64,000 bases of DNA from Algirhabdus cladophorae (GTDB lineage Bacteria > Pseudomonadota > Alphaproteobacteria > Rhodobacterales > Rhodobacteraceae). A program made the position numbers and the translations under genes. Positions 54,882-63,546 of this stretch are shown here, piece by piece; within the stretch, counting starts at the first letter, position 1; each line of letters begins with the position of its first letter. Below the pieces are notes generated by a model that was not told the origin of the DNA, searched no databases, and saw only the letters and a list, made by a program, of their open reading frames with translations. The stretch is from positions 620,001 through 684,000 of the forward strand of contig NZ_CP173029.1 in assembly GCF_044772865.1 (NCBI RefSeq), read 5' to 3'.

Positions 54882-56252
54882 ATGTTGGGAACAGTGGAAA
54901 TGCCCGTTTGGGCTTTGGTGATTGTGGTGTTGTTTGCGGCGGTGACGGCCTTAACGCATGTCATCGGCCCATCTGTGCGCTGGTTTTTTCGCAAACGGGC
55001 CGAACGGGTTGTGGCCCGAGTGAATGAAAAGCTGACACGCCCGATTGAGCCGTTCAAGCTGGCGCGGCGTCACGATATGATCCAGCGCCTGTGCTATGAT
55101 GAAAAGGTGATCAACGCTGTGGCTGATTATGCGGCCAGCGAAAAAGTGCCTGAACAAGTGGCCTTTGAGAAGGCGCAAAGCTATGCGCGCGAGATCGTAC
55201 CATCATTCAGCGCCACGGCTTATTTCGGGATCGGTACGCGGGTGGCCAAGTTTTTGGCCAATGCGCTTTATCGTGTGCGGTTGGGTCATGTGGATGCAGA
55301 TGCGTTGCGTCAGATTGGGCCAGAGGCGACGGTTGTCTTTATCATGAACCACCGAAGCAACATGGACTATGTGCTGGTGACGTATTTGGCCGCGCGGGCC
55401 TCGGCCCTGTCTTATGCTGTGGGGGAATGGGCGCGGGTTTGGCCGCTGTCGCGGTTGATCCGGTCTATGGGGGCCTATTTTATTCGGCGCAAATCCCGGG
55501 GCGAGCTGTATCGCCGGGTTTTGGCCCGTTATGTGCAACTGGCCACGGCAGGTGGCGTGACCCAAGCGGTATTCCCCGAAGGCGGCCTCAGTCTGGATGG
55601 GCGCACGGCGCCGCCCAAGCTGGGTTTGCTAAGTTATATCGTTGATGATTTTGACCCTGAGGGGCGGGACGTGGTGTTCGTGCCGGTCGCGTTGAATTAC
55701 GACCGTGTCCTGGAAGACCGCGTTTTGATCGCAGCAGGCGAAGAAGGCACGCGGCGGTTCCGCGCCAAAATCAGTGTTGTTGCGGGCTTTACCCTGCGCC
55801 AGTTGTGGTTGCGGATTACTGGGCGGTTCTACCGGTTTGGTTATGCCAGTGTGAGTTTTGGTAAACCACTGTCGTTGGCGGCGTTTCAGACTGAGCACGG
55901 CACGGATGCAGTGGACGCCTTGGGTCAGGAGATGATGGAGCGGATCAATCAAGTGATGCCGGTTTTGCCGGTGCCCTTGGTGGCGACGGTTTTGTTGCGG
56001 CATGCGGAGCCAATCTCGCAACAGCAGATTGAACAAGAGGTGCAAGCGATCCTGACAAATATGCAATCGGCCCATGTGCATTTGCCTCGTGGGGATGTCA
56101 GCTATGCCGTGGAGGTAGGAGTTCGGGCCTTGGTCGCGCGCAAAATATGCCAGCAGGATGGGGCGGGCATTGCTGTGGCCGATGCAGAAAAAGCGGCAGC
56201 ACAGTACTATGCCAACTCGATCGAGAGGGTGATTTCTGCGCATGCAGTGTAA
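54882..56252 (+). CDS. membrane-associated glycerophosphate-type acyltransferase
   Basis: The protein (~456 residues from the chosen start) has one N-terminal membrane segment (VWALVIVVLFAAVTALTHVI). The PlsC/PlsB acyltransferase motif I is in FIMNHRSNMDYVLVTYL (NHxxxxD form), GAYFIRRKS is motif II-like, and FPEGGLSLDG is motif III. A long C-terminal region is rich in helices. It would acylate glycerol-3-phosphate or 1-acyl-glycerol-3-phosphate at the membrane. The frame is open from 54792, but homology probably begins near the membrane segment. ATG at 54882 or 54900 is plausible, and neither has a strong ribosome-binding site. It lies between ecm (divergent) and ccr (downstream, 141-bp gap). 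Confidence 0.8.
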   Translation: MLGTVEMPVWALVIVVLFAAVTALTHVIGPSVRWFFRKRAERVVARVNEKLTRPIEPFKLARRHDMIQRLCYDEKVINAVADYAASEKVPEQVAFEKAQSYAREIVPSFSATAYFGIGTRVAKFLANALYRVRLGHVDADALRQIGPEATVVFIMNHRSNMDYVLVTYLAARASALSYAVGEWARVWPLSRLIRSMGAYFIRRKSRGELYRRVLARYVQLATAGGVTQAVFPEGGLSLDGRTAPPKLGLLSYIVDDFDPEGRDVVFVPVALNYDRVLEDRVLIAAGEEGTRRFRAKISVVAGFTLRQLWLRITGRFYRFGYASVSFGKPLSLAAFQTEHGTDAVDALGQEMMERINQVMPVLPVPLVATVLLRHAEPISQQQIEQEVQAILTNMQSAHVHLPRGDVSYAVEVGVRALVARKICQQDGAGIAVADAEKAAAQYYANSIERVISAHAV

Positions 56253-56393
56253 TATTCTGCATCTGCTGGGTTATAAAATTACAAAAATGCGTTTATTTAT
56301 ATTGTAAAGTTGCGTGAGCAATTATATCACAGGCGCAGAAGCGCGATTCTGCAGCGCGGCAATGCGATGCTTACAGTATAAAGGAAACCTCCC

Positions 56394-57680
56394 ATGGCTT
56401 TTGATGGCGAAACCAACCAGCCCACCTACACAGCGCCTGAAAAGGACTTGTATGAAATGGGTGAGATCCCTCCGATGGGCTATGTGCCCAAGCAGATGTA
56501 CGCTTGGGCCATTCGCAAAGAACGCCACGGCGAGCCGGACACAGCGATGTTAAAGGAAGTGGTGGATGTGCCAACCTTGGACAGCACCGAGGTACTGGTT
56601 TTGGTCATGGCCGCTGGCGTGAATTACAACGGTGTGTGGGCCTCGCTGGGTGTGCCGATCAGCCCGTTCGATGGCCACGGTCAGCCGTTCCACATTGCTG
56701 GCTCGGATGCATCGGGCATCGTTTGGGCCGTTGGCGATAAGGTCACGCGTTGGAAAGTTGGCGACGAGGTGGTCATCCATTGCAACCAAGACGATGGTGA
56801 TGACGAGCACTGCAATGGTGGCGATCCGATGTATTCCCCAAGCCAGCGCATTTGGGGTTATGAGACACCGGATGGGTCTTTCGCCCAGTTCACAAACGTG
56901 CAGGCCCAACAGCTGATGCCGCGTCCCAAGCACCTGACGTGGGAAGAAAGCGCCTGCTACACGCTGACATTGGCCACAGCCTACCGAATGCTGTTTGGAC
57001 ATGAGCCACATGACTTGAAGCCTGGACAAAACGTTTTGGTCTGGGGGGCCTCTGGTGGTCTGGGATCCTATGCGATCCAATTGATCAACACGGCTGGCGG
57101 AAACGCAATCGGCGTCATCAGTGATGAGGACAAACGCGAGTTTGTGATGAGCCTTGGCGCCAAGGGCGTGATCAACCGCAAAGATTTTAACTGTTGGGGG
57201 CAGCTGCCCACAGTGAACACGCCTGAATATGCCGAGTGGTTCAAAGAGGCCCGCAAGTTCGGCAAGGCCATCTGGGACATCACTGGCAAAGGCAATAATG
57301 TCGACATGGTGTTCGAACATCCCGGTGAAAGCACATTCCCTGTATCGACCTTTGTGTGCAAACAAGGCGGTATGGTTGTGATCTGCGCCGGTACGACGGG
57401 CTATAACCTGACATTTGATGTACGCTACATGTGGATGCACCAAAAGCGTTTGCAGGGCAGCCACTTTGCCCATCTCAAACAAGCCGCAGCTGCGAACCAT
57501 CTGATGGTCGAACGTCGCTTAGATCCGTGCATGTCTGAAGTGTTCCCATGGGATGATCTGCCCGAAGCCCATATGAAAATGCGTCGCAACGAACACAAGC
57601 CTGGAAACATGTCCGTTCTGGTCCAGGCGCCCACAACGGGCCTGCGGACCCTAGAGGATGTATTGGACGCCAAGTCCTAA
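56394..57680 (+). CDS. ccr: crotonyl-CoA carboxylase/reductase
   Basis: The 428-residue protein is full length for Ccr. The MDR fold has FHIAGSDASGIVWAVGDKV (~100), VVIHCNQDDGDDEHCNGGDP (~124-143), the NADPH motif WGASGGLGSYAIQLIN (~216-231) and the CoA/CO2-site region INRKDFNCWGQLP (~257). It reductively carboxylates crotonyl-CoA to (2S)-ethylmalonyl-CoA, the key step of the ethylmalonyl-CoA acetate-assimilation route. AAAGGAAA lies ~8 bases before the ATG. It is followed by a hairpin terminator; ecm lies nearby on the other strand. Confidence 0.97.
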   Translation: MAFDGETNQPTYTAPEKDLYEMGEIPPMGYVPKQMYAWAIRKERHGEPDTAMLKEVVDVPTLDSTEVLVLVMAAGVNYNGVWASLGVPISPFDGHGQPFHIAGSDASGIVWAVGDKVTRWKVGDEVVIHCNQDDGDDEHCNGGDPMYSPSQRIWGYETPDGSFAQFTNVQAQQLMPRPKHLTWEESACYTLTLATAYRMLFGHEPHDLKPGQNVLVWGASGGLGSYAIQLINTAGGNAIGVISDEDKREFVMSLGAKGVINRKDFNCWGQLPTVNTPEYAEWFKEARKFGKAIWDITGKGNNVDMVFEHPGESTFPVSTFVCKQGGMVVICAGTTGYNLTFDVRYMWMHQKRLQGSHFAHLKQAAAANHLMVERRLDPCMSEVFPWDDLPEAHMKMRRNEHKPGNMSVLVQAPTTGLRTLEDVLDAKS

Positions 57681-57710
57681 GCGACTCACTTGGTTGATGT
57701 GCAATCGAGC

Positions 57711-57740
57711 AGCCGGTTCCAGAAATGGACCGGCTGTTTC
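57711..57740 (+). terminator. terminator after ccr
   Basis: AGCCGGT(T)CC pairs with GGACCGGCT (one bulged T, 6-base loop), followed by GTTTCTCGTTTG. It begins 31 bp after the ccr stop. Confidence 0.7.
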
Positions 57741-57878
57741 TCGTTCGTTTGCGCACGGTAGGTTAACTTTTGACCAACTCGCTATTTCTGGGGAGGGTGA
57801 ACTGGCGAATTTTTTAGGAAGTTTAATCGTGCTAGAGTTGATTTAACTTGTCGTTAACCTTTAGAAAAGAGACTGCAT

Positions 57879-58079
57879 ATGAAACGTGATTGGATTTTAG
57901 ATGTTCTTGCTGATCTTCGGATTTTTGCAGCCGAAAATGACTTGCCACGATTGGCCGAGCATCTCATCGATGCCGAGCTTCTGGCACATGCTGAAATTTG
58001 TCAATCCCAGCGGTCGAATGTAAATGCGAAGCCGGCTGGAACAGTTCATCGAATGCATCGATCGATCAACAACGCTTGA
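57879..58079 (+). CDS. small conserved protein overlapping luxR
   Basis: The 66-residue protein (RDWILDVLADLRIFAAENDL at its start, then PRLAEHLIDAELLAHAEI) is predicted mostly helical. The last ~18 residues are read in the overlap with luxR, which starts 56 bp before its stop. Short helical proteins beginning MKRDWILDVLADL are what I recall ahead of luxR genes in other Roseobacters, so it is probably real. The long overlap suggests coupling of luxR translation, or that the small protein affects quorum-sensing output. Its function is unknown. Confidence 0.65.
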   Translation: MKRDWILDVLADLRIFAAENDLPRLAEHLIDAELLAHAEICQSQRSNVNAKPAGTVHRMHRSINNA

Positions 58080-58737
58080 AGACCTTCAGCGCGGCACAGA
58101 AGATCTACGTGAAATTTACGGTGTAGATCATGTCATCTATCATTGGGTGAACAGTAAAGGCGAACGTTACGGCGCAGGCACCTATTCGGAGGCCTGGGTC
58201 GAACGCTACTTGGAAATGGACTACTTGCGCATGGACCCGGTGATTATCGGGTGTTTACAGCGCTTTACCCCGGTAAATTGGAAAGACCTCGATTGGGCTG
58301 CGAAAGCGGCCAAAGCGATGTTTGCCGATGCTTTGGCGTTTGGCGTGGGCAATCAGGGGCTCAGCATTCCGATGCGTGGGCCCAGTGGACAGTTTGCGGT
58401 TTTCACCCTTAACAGCACAGCCACAGACGAAGAATGGGACAGCTTTATCGACAAAAATCAGCGCGATTTGGTGATCCTGGCCCACGAGTTCAACAAGCGC
58501 GCGTTGCATTTTGAACTGACCCCGGAAGATGTGCAAAAACCCAGCCTGTCCCCGCGAGAACTGAGTGCCATGACCCTGCTGGCCAAGGGCATGAGCCGTG
58601 GGCAGGCTGCGGCTGAATTAACCATTTCTGAACACACCTTTCGTGTTTATGTCGAAGGCGCGCGGCATAAATTGGGTGCGCTGAATACCACTCATGCAGT
58701 GGCGCGGGCGATCAAAGAAGGCCTGATTGTCGTCTGA
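58024..58737 (+). CDS. luxR: LuxR-family autoinducer-binding regulator
   Basis: The 237-residue regulator has an N-terminal acyl-homoserine-lactone-binding domain. Conserved Trp, Tyr and Asp residues are in VIYHWVNSKGERYG (~38) and YLEMDYLRMDPVI (~61-73). The C-terminal GerE-type HTH at ~172-232 includes LSPRELSAMTLLAKGMSRGQ, then TISEHTFRVYVEGAR. It is followed 97 bp later by luxI on the same strand, a canonical regulator-synthase pair. The start ATG lies inside the preceding small gene. It would respond to the product of the adjacent LuxI; target genes are not identifiable with certainty. Confidence 0.92.
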   Translation: MRSRLEQFIECIDRSTTLEDLQRGTEDLREIYGVDHVIYHWVNSKGERYGAGTYSEAWVERYLEMDYLRMDPVIIGCLQRFTPVNWKDLDWAAKAAKAMFADALAFGVGNQGLSIPMRGPSGQFAVFTLNSTATDEEWDSFIDKNQRDLVILAHEFNKRALHFELTPEDVQKPSLSPRELSAMTLLAKGMSRGQAAAELTISEHTFRVYVEGARHKLGALNTTHAVARAIKEGLIVV

Positions 58738-58765
58738 TGTGCCGGATTCGGTAAATCGCTCGGTC

Positions 58766-58800
58766 TAGGGCCTAAGCAGCTGGAAAGTAGGGAAATCCTA
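58766..58800. promoter_or_regulatory. two TAGG-CCTA dyads in the luxR-luxI gap
   Basis: TAGG-G-CCTA (58766-58774) and TAGG-GAAAT-CCTA (58788-58800) lie 35-69 bp before the luxI start. These short dyads are the best candidates for a regulator-binding site near luxI, but neither resembles the classic 20-bp lux box closely. Confidence 0.25.
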
Positions 58801-58834
58801 AAGTTGGTCATCGCCAACGGACAGGAGCCCATCC

Positions 58835-59473
58835 ATGCTGCATTATCTTTACGCCGACCAATTGGACCAATATCCTTTGCTACGTGACACGATGTTTCGT
58901 GATCGTGCAGCCCAATTCAAAGAACGCTTGGGATGGGATGTGGATGTTGATGCCAACGGTTTTGAGCGTGATGAATACGATGCCCTGAACCCGCTCTATG
59001 TGATCTGGTCTTTGCCCGATGGCCGCCATGGGGGATCCATGCGGTTTTTGCCCACCACGGCTGAATGTATGGTGAACGATCATTTTGGTCATATGCTAAA
59101 CGGCGAGACGATTTGCAGCCCTTTGATTTGGGAATGCACGCGGTTCTGCCTGTCCAACGACGCAGATCGCAAGACTGCGGCTGCGTTGGTTTTGGGCGCA
59201 GGTGAAGTGATGGAACGCTTCAGCCTAGAGCATTTTGTCGGCGTTTTTGACCCGCGCATGGAACGTATTTATCGCCTTTATGGTGTGAACCCTGATGTAA
59301 TTGCCACGTCTGGAGAGGGCCGTGAAGAAATCGGTGTGGGTCTGTGGGAAATGCAGTCCGAGGCTTGGCCCAATATCCTAAACCGGGTTGGGGTCGCGCG
59401 TGAAACATCGAAGGAATGGTTGGCTGGATCACTTTTTAGGCCCGCACAACTGAGTATTTCTGCCGCTGCATAG
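58835..59473 (+). CDS. luxI: acyl-homoserine-lactone synthase (LuxI family)
   Basis: This is a 212-residue autoinducer synthase. Conserved positions are visible: Arg near DTMFRDRAAQFKERLGW (~18-34, with the Phe and Trp of the family), the Asp pair in NGFERDEYDALNPLYVIW (~41-58), RHGGSMRFLPTT (~62-73) and the acyl-pocket Glu and Arg in LIWECTRFCL (~90-99). It makes an AHL from SAM and acyl-ACP; chain length cannot be read off. It follows luxR by 97 bp, and a GGAG ribosome-binding site lies ~8 bases upstream. Confidence 0.95.
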   Translation: MLHYLYADQLDQYPLLRDTMFRDRAAQFKERLGWDVDVDANGFERDEYDALNPLYVIWSLPDGRHGGSMRFLPTTAECMVNDHFGHMLNGETICSPLIWECTRFCLSNDADRKTAAALVLGAGEVMERFSLEHFVGVFDPRMERIYRLYGVNPDVIATSGEGREEIGVGLWEMQSEAWPNILNRVGVARETSKEWLAGSLFRPAQLSISAAA

Positions 59474-59518
59474 GTTATGCGGGTGGTACAGGCTGGGGCG
59501 GGCAGATAGTCTTGCCTC

Positions 59519-61048
59519 ATGACTGTTCTTGCCGTGCAATTTTCAGAAGATCAGGCCGAGGCCTATGATGCCGTAACCGATGCGTTGCGGCATTCGGGTA
59601 TTGATCTGGACGACGCGCTTTTGATGCCACCGCGCGAGGCCGGCAGCGGTGTGATGGCTGTGATCGGTAAGGCTGGTTCGGGCAAAACCCTGTTGCTGGC
59701 GGAACTTTACAAAGCGCTGGAAAATGCCGGTGTTGATGTGGTGTCGGGCGATTATGAAGGGCGCAAACGCAAGGATCGCCGCACCTTGGCGATCTTGGCG
59801 CCGACCAACAAAGCAGCCTCGGTCCTACGCAACCGTGGGGTGCCTGCCACGACGATCCACCGGATCCTGTACACGCCAGTTTATGATCCCGAATACGAAA
59901 AGATTGCGGAATGGCTGGCCGGAAGCGGCCCGCGCCCCGAGGTCGAAGGTCTGACGGATGCCTCCCTGGATCGCGCCTTTGCGTTTTATCAAAACAACAA
60001 ATCTATTCCCGGGGCTTTGGCGGCGGCTGGTTTGCGCGGCTCGGATTTCATCACCGGATGGAAGCGCCGCGAAGAGCCTTTGGATATCGGGTTCATCGAC
60101 GAAAGTTCGATGCTGGACGAACGCCAATTTAGCGACCTTCAGGAGATTTTCCCGTCGCTCTTTTTGTTTGGCGATCCTGCGCAGTTGGCCCCTGTGAACC
60201 AGTCAGGCAGTATGGTTTTTGATCAGCTTAAGGGCCCGCGCAAATTGGAGCTGAGCCGCGTGCACCGGCAGTCGGACGACAGTCCTATCTTGGATTTGGC
60301 ACACGCGCTGGCTGATGAAAGCCTGACATTTCAAGACTTTGAAGACATGGTCCAAGACAAAGCCCGCCAAGATGACCGCGTGGTTTGGGCCCAGCGGGTG
60401 GAAAGCGATCTGATGGCCCGTTCGCCGGTTTTGTGCTGGCGCAACGTGACGCGGATCAAGCTGATCAATGCGTTTCGCAATGCCTATGGAGCACCCGAGG
60501 ACGAATTGATGGATGGCGAGCCGCTGATTTGCGACGGTATAGAACTGCCCATGAAGCACCGAAAAAAGCGCCTCGATCTTGAGGCGCGTGGGCTGATTAA
60601 AGGGGCGCAAGTCGTCTATCTGGGACCGGGGCGCAAGCCGGGGTTCTCGCGTTTGCATGTTATCGGGGCCGAAGATCCGCAGGTCAGTGCCGCGTCAATT
60701 GTGAAGATCGAAAAACCTGATGAGGAAGAGCCGCTGATCCCATACGCGGCCCGTATGGGGGCTACGTTTTTGCACGGGGCGGCGGTGACGATCCACAAAG
60801 CGCAGGGATCGCAGTGGGAAAACGTGCAGGTTTTTGCCCCGGATTTGTTTGTGGCCAACCGCATGAACCGGACCGAGGCGGGCCAACCTTTGTGGAAACG
60901 ATTGGCCTATGTTGCGATCACGCGGGCGGAAAAACGGCTGTTTTGGGTGGTGCGCAACCGCTTGGCTAAGCCGTCGGGCCTGTTGCGCGTGGATGATTTG
61001 AACGTTGCACCAACGGCCCTGACCCTGACGTCGGAGGAACTGGAATGA
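59519..61048 (+). CDS. RecD/Dda-like superfamily 1 DNA helicase
   Basis: The 509-residue SF1 helicase has Walker A IGKAGSGKTLLLAELYK (~50-66), motif Ia LAPTNKAASVLRNRG (~91), Walker B IGFIDESSMLDERQF (~194), motif III LFGDPAQLAPVNQSG (~215-229), motif V TIHKAQGSQWENVQVF (~426) and motif VI YVAITRAEKRLFWV (~465-478). It is shorter than RecD2 and lacks its N-terminal extension, so it resembles phage Dda or stand-alone AAA_30/UvrD_C_2 helicases. The likely role is DNA repair or replication restart. It overlaps the following SDR gene by 4 bp (ATGA). Its position next to luxI may be coincidental. Confidence 0.88.
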   Translation: MTVLAVQFSEDQAEAYDAVTDALRHSGIDLDDALLMPPREAGSGVMAVIGKAGSGKTLLLAELYKALENAGVDVVSGDYEGRKRKDRRTLAILAPTNKAASVLRNRGVPATTIHRILYTPVYDPEYEKIAEWLAGSGPRPEVEGLTDASLDRAFAFYQNNKSIPGALAAAGLRGSDFITGWKRREEPLDIGFIDESSMLDERQFSDLQEIFPSLFLFGDPAQLAPVNQSGSMVFDQLKGPRKLELSRVHRQSDDSPILDLAHALADESLTFQDFEDMVQDKARQDDRVVWAQRVESDLMARSPVLCWRNVTRIKLINAFRNAYGAPEDELMDGEPLICDGIELPMKHRKKRLDLEARGLIKGAQVVYLGPGRKPGFSRLHVIGAEDPQVSAASIVKIEKPDEEEPLIPYAARMGATFLHGAAVTIHKAQGSQWENVQVFAPDLFVANRMNRTEAGQPLWKRLAYVAITRAEKRLFWVVRNRLAKPSGLLRVDDLNVAPTALTLTSEELE

Positions 61049-61776
61049 AAACGATTTTGATTACAGGTGCCAGCAGTGGCATCGGTGCGGCAACAGCGCA
61101 AAAGTTCCTGTCCCAAGGCTGGGGTGTGGGCGTCGTGGCACGGCGCCAAGACGCGCTGGCCGCAGTGGTCGGCGGTCACGAAAATGCGTTGGTTCTGCCC
61201 TGTGATGTGACTGATGAAGCTGCTGTTTTATCTGTTTTTGAGCGGTTCAAGGATCGCTTTGGCCGATTGGATACGCTGTTTAACAATGCTGGCATGTTTG
61301 GTCCTGCGGCAAGTCTGGACGAAATCGATCTGAAGGATTGGAAAGCCACGATGGATCTTAATATCACTGGCATGTTCATTTGCGCGAAAGCAGCGTTTGG
61401 GCAGATGCGCCATCAATCCCCGCAAGGGGGCCGGATTATCATGAACGGCTCACTTTCGGCTCATGCGCCGCGCACTGCAAATTCAGCCGCTTATACAACC
61501 ACGAAACATGCAATTTGGGGGCTGACCAAGACGATCACGATGGATGGTCGCGCCTATGATATTGCCTGTGGTCAGATTGATATTGGCAACGCAGGCACGC
61601 CTTTGGTCGAAGGCCTGGCCCAGCGCGAAGCTGCGGCTGGAAATGACCCCATGCCGGTGATGGATGTGGGCCATTGCGCAGACGCAGTCTATCACATGGC
61701 GTCGCTGCCGTTGGAGGCCAACGTGCAGAATATGACAGTAATGGCGACCAAGATGCCCTTTGTGGGTCGTGGTTAA
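61045..61776 (+). CDS. short-chain dehydrogenase/reductase
   Basis: The 243-residue SDR has the cofactor motif TGASSGIGAATAQ (~7-19), the NNAG motif LFNNAGMFGP (~80-89), the catalytic Ser in GSLSAHAPRT (~137) and YTTTKHA (~151-157, catalytic Tyr and Lys). It would reduce or oxidise an alcohol or ketone with NAD(P)H; the substrate is unknown. It starts within the helicase stop (ATGA), so the two are cotranscribed. It converges with the TIGR02186 gene with a 4-bp overlap. Confidence 0.9.
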   Translation: MKTILITGASSGIGAATAQKFLSQGWGVGVVARRQDALAAVVGGHENALVLPCDVTDEAAVLSVFERFKDRFGRLDTLFNNAGMFGPAASLDEIDLKDWKATMDLNITGMFICAKAAFGQMRHQSPQGGRIIMNGSLSAHAPRTANSAAYTTTKHAIWGLTKTITMDGRAYDIACGQIDIGNAGTPLVEGLAQREAAAGNDPMPVMDVGHCADAVYHMASLPLEANVQNMTVMATKMPFVGRG

Positions 61777-62531
61777 CGGATAAACCGAAACACCGCAGAC
61801 GCCCCCCATCCCGCCGAGATGGCGATCGCCAATGCCATCAACCCGTAGGCAAAAGGCTGTTCGCGTGACATCGTAAACAGCCAGCGTTCCAGACCCTGTT
61901 TATGCACCCCAAGGGCGGTTTCATACTCGGCCAAAACCGTCTTGTTTTGGGTAAGAAACACACGAACTGTGTAGTCCCCTTCGACCAAATTAGCAGGGAG
62001 GCTGACGTTGGTGCGAAATAGGGTTTGGTCAATAATGGAGGCTTGCCCTTCGTTGAGCTGATAGAGGCCATTACCCGTACGAATACGCATCAACGCATCG
62101 CTAAAGCTTTGACTATCTTGAATATTTTGTGGTGCTCCAACGGACCTGATCGCTGTGGGGAGGGTGATATGATAGCGCAGATCGTCGGTGTTGGTCAGGA
62201 TATCCGCAAGCGGCTTCGTGCTGCTAATTGCATAGAAACTGGGGGCTGCGTCTATCTCGACTGATGCGGCATTGGCCCAGATCCCCATGATCCGGTCCTT
62301 TCGGTAGACCGTGGCGGGCAAACTCGGGCCGCGCACGGTAATGATGACATCAAGGGGCGCATCGGCCGCGGTTGGGCCCTCGTGTTTGATCGCGCCAAAG
62401 ACCAAAATTTGGCTGCCATCAAAGTTAACGGTGATCGCCACTTCGTCTTCGGAGAGGCCCAAGACAAGCTTTTGTGCGCCTGCAGTGACGGGCAGGATTA
62501 ACAGGCAAATAACGGCTATAAATCGCAGCAT
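61773..62531 (-). CDS. TIGR02186 family membrane-anchored periplasmic protein
   Basis: The 252-residue protein has an N-terminal signal peptide (FIAVICLLILPVTAGAQ), a beta-rich periplasmic region (AITVNFDGSQILVFGAI at ~32) and a C-terminal membrane helix (YGLMALAIAISAGWGASAVF, ~228-247). This is the TIGR02186 family, which I recall as encoded next to TauE/SafE transporters, exactly as here (one base after that gene). It may assist a sulfur-anion transporter in the periplasm. No catalytic motif is visible and function is unproven. Confidence 0.85.
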   Translation of the reverse strand: MLRFIAVICLLILPVTAGAQKLVLGLSEDEVAITVNFDGSQILVFGAIKHEGPTAADAPLDVIITVRGPSLPATVYRKDRIMGIWANAASVEIDAAPSFYAISSTKPLADILTNTDDLRYHITLPTAIRSVGAPQNIQDSQSFSDALMRIRTGNGLYQLNEGQASIIDQTLFRTNVSLPANLVEGDYTVRVFLTQNKTVLAEYETALGVHKQGLERWLFTMSREQPFAYGLMALAIAISAGWGASAVFRFIR

Positions 62532-62532
62532 A

Positions 62533-63444
62533 TCAGTGTCCCCCTGCGCCGATTGAGAACACTTCGGAGGGTTGCAACAGCAAGTCCAGCGCCAGTTTTC
62601 CGCAGACGGCCAGCACCATAATCGCCAAAAGAATGCGCAATTGCTCGGCTTTCATTTTGACGCCAATGCGGGTGCCGATCTGGGCCCCGATGACGCCACC
62701 GACCAGCAGCAATACGGCCAGTATGATATCGACGGTATAGTTCGTCGTGGCGTGCAACATGGTGGTGAAAGCTGTCACAAAGATAATCTGAAACAGCGAT
62801 GTGCCAACGACAACTTTGGTGGGCATCCCCAGTAGGTAAATCATCGCAGGCACCATAATAAAGCCGCCACCGACGCCCATAATGGCCGCCAAAACGCCAA
62901 CGACAACGCCAACGACGATTGGCGGAATGACCGAGATATAAAGGCCGGACACGCGAAATTTCATCTTGAACGGAAGCGCGTGGATCCAGTTGTGTTTCTT
63001 GCGTTTGGGGGCGGCGGCGCGCTTTGTAGCGCGGATGGCGTTGAGCGACTCGATAAACATCAGCCCGCCGATCACGCCGAGGAACACCACGTAGCACAAT
63101 TTGACCAACAGATCGACTTGGCCTGCCGCCTTGAGATAGTTGAATAGAACCACACCTAGGGCTGCGCCGACCAAGCCGCCGATCAGCAGGACAGTGCCCA
63201 TGCGCAGATCAACAGTTTTGCGTTTGAAATGGGCCAGCACGCCCGAAAAGGAGGAGGCCACGATTTGGTTGGCCTCGGTTGCTACGGCGACAGCAGGTGG
63301 GATGCCGATAAAGAACAAAAGTGGCGTCATCAAAAATCCGCCGCCTACGCCGAACATGCCGGACAAAATGCCCACAATTCCGCCCAAGCCCAGCAACAAG
63401 AAGGCATTGACCGAAACTTCGGCGATAGGCAGGTAAATTTGCAT
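62533..63444 (-). CDS. TauE/SafE-family sulfite exporter-like protein
   Basis: The 303-residue membrane protein has 8-9 hydrophobic segments. The two half-repeats carry the glycine-rich GILSGMFGVGGGFLMTPLLF (~24-43) and GVLAAIMGVGGGFIMVPAMI (~183-202). A basic cytoplasmic loop (KRAAAPKRKKHNW) lies between the halves. It belongs to the TauE/SafE family, which exports sulfite, sulfoacetate or related organosulfur compounds. It forms an operon with the TIGR02186 gene. A second, shorter TauE-type protein is encoded at 40374-41126. Confidence 0.9.
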   Translation of the reverse strand: MQIYLPIAEVSVNAFLLLGLGGIVGILSGMFGVGGGFLMTPLLFFIGIPPAVAVATEANQIVASSFSGVLAHFKRKTVDLRMGTVLLIGGLVGAALGVVLFNYLKAAGQVDLLVKLCYVVFLGVIGGLMFIESLNAIRATKRAAAPKRKKHNWIHALPFKMKFRVSGLYISVIPPIVVGVVVGVLAAIMGVGGGFIMVPAMIYLLGMPTKVVVGTSLFQIIFVTAFTTMLHATTNYTVDIILAVLLLVGGVIGAQIGTRIGVKMKAEQLRILLAIMVLAVCGKLALDLLLQPSEVFSIGAGGH

Positions 63445-63546
63445 GGGGCAGGGTCTTTCTAGGCTTGTTCGCTGCCTACGCCTGCTTGGTTAAAATGCCT
63501 AGAGGGCGGGGTGCGACAAATCGGAACAATTGCCGCCGAATGCGTC

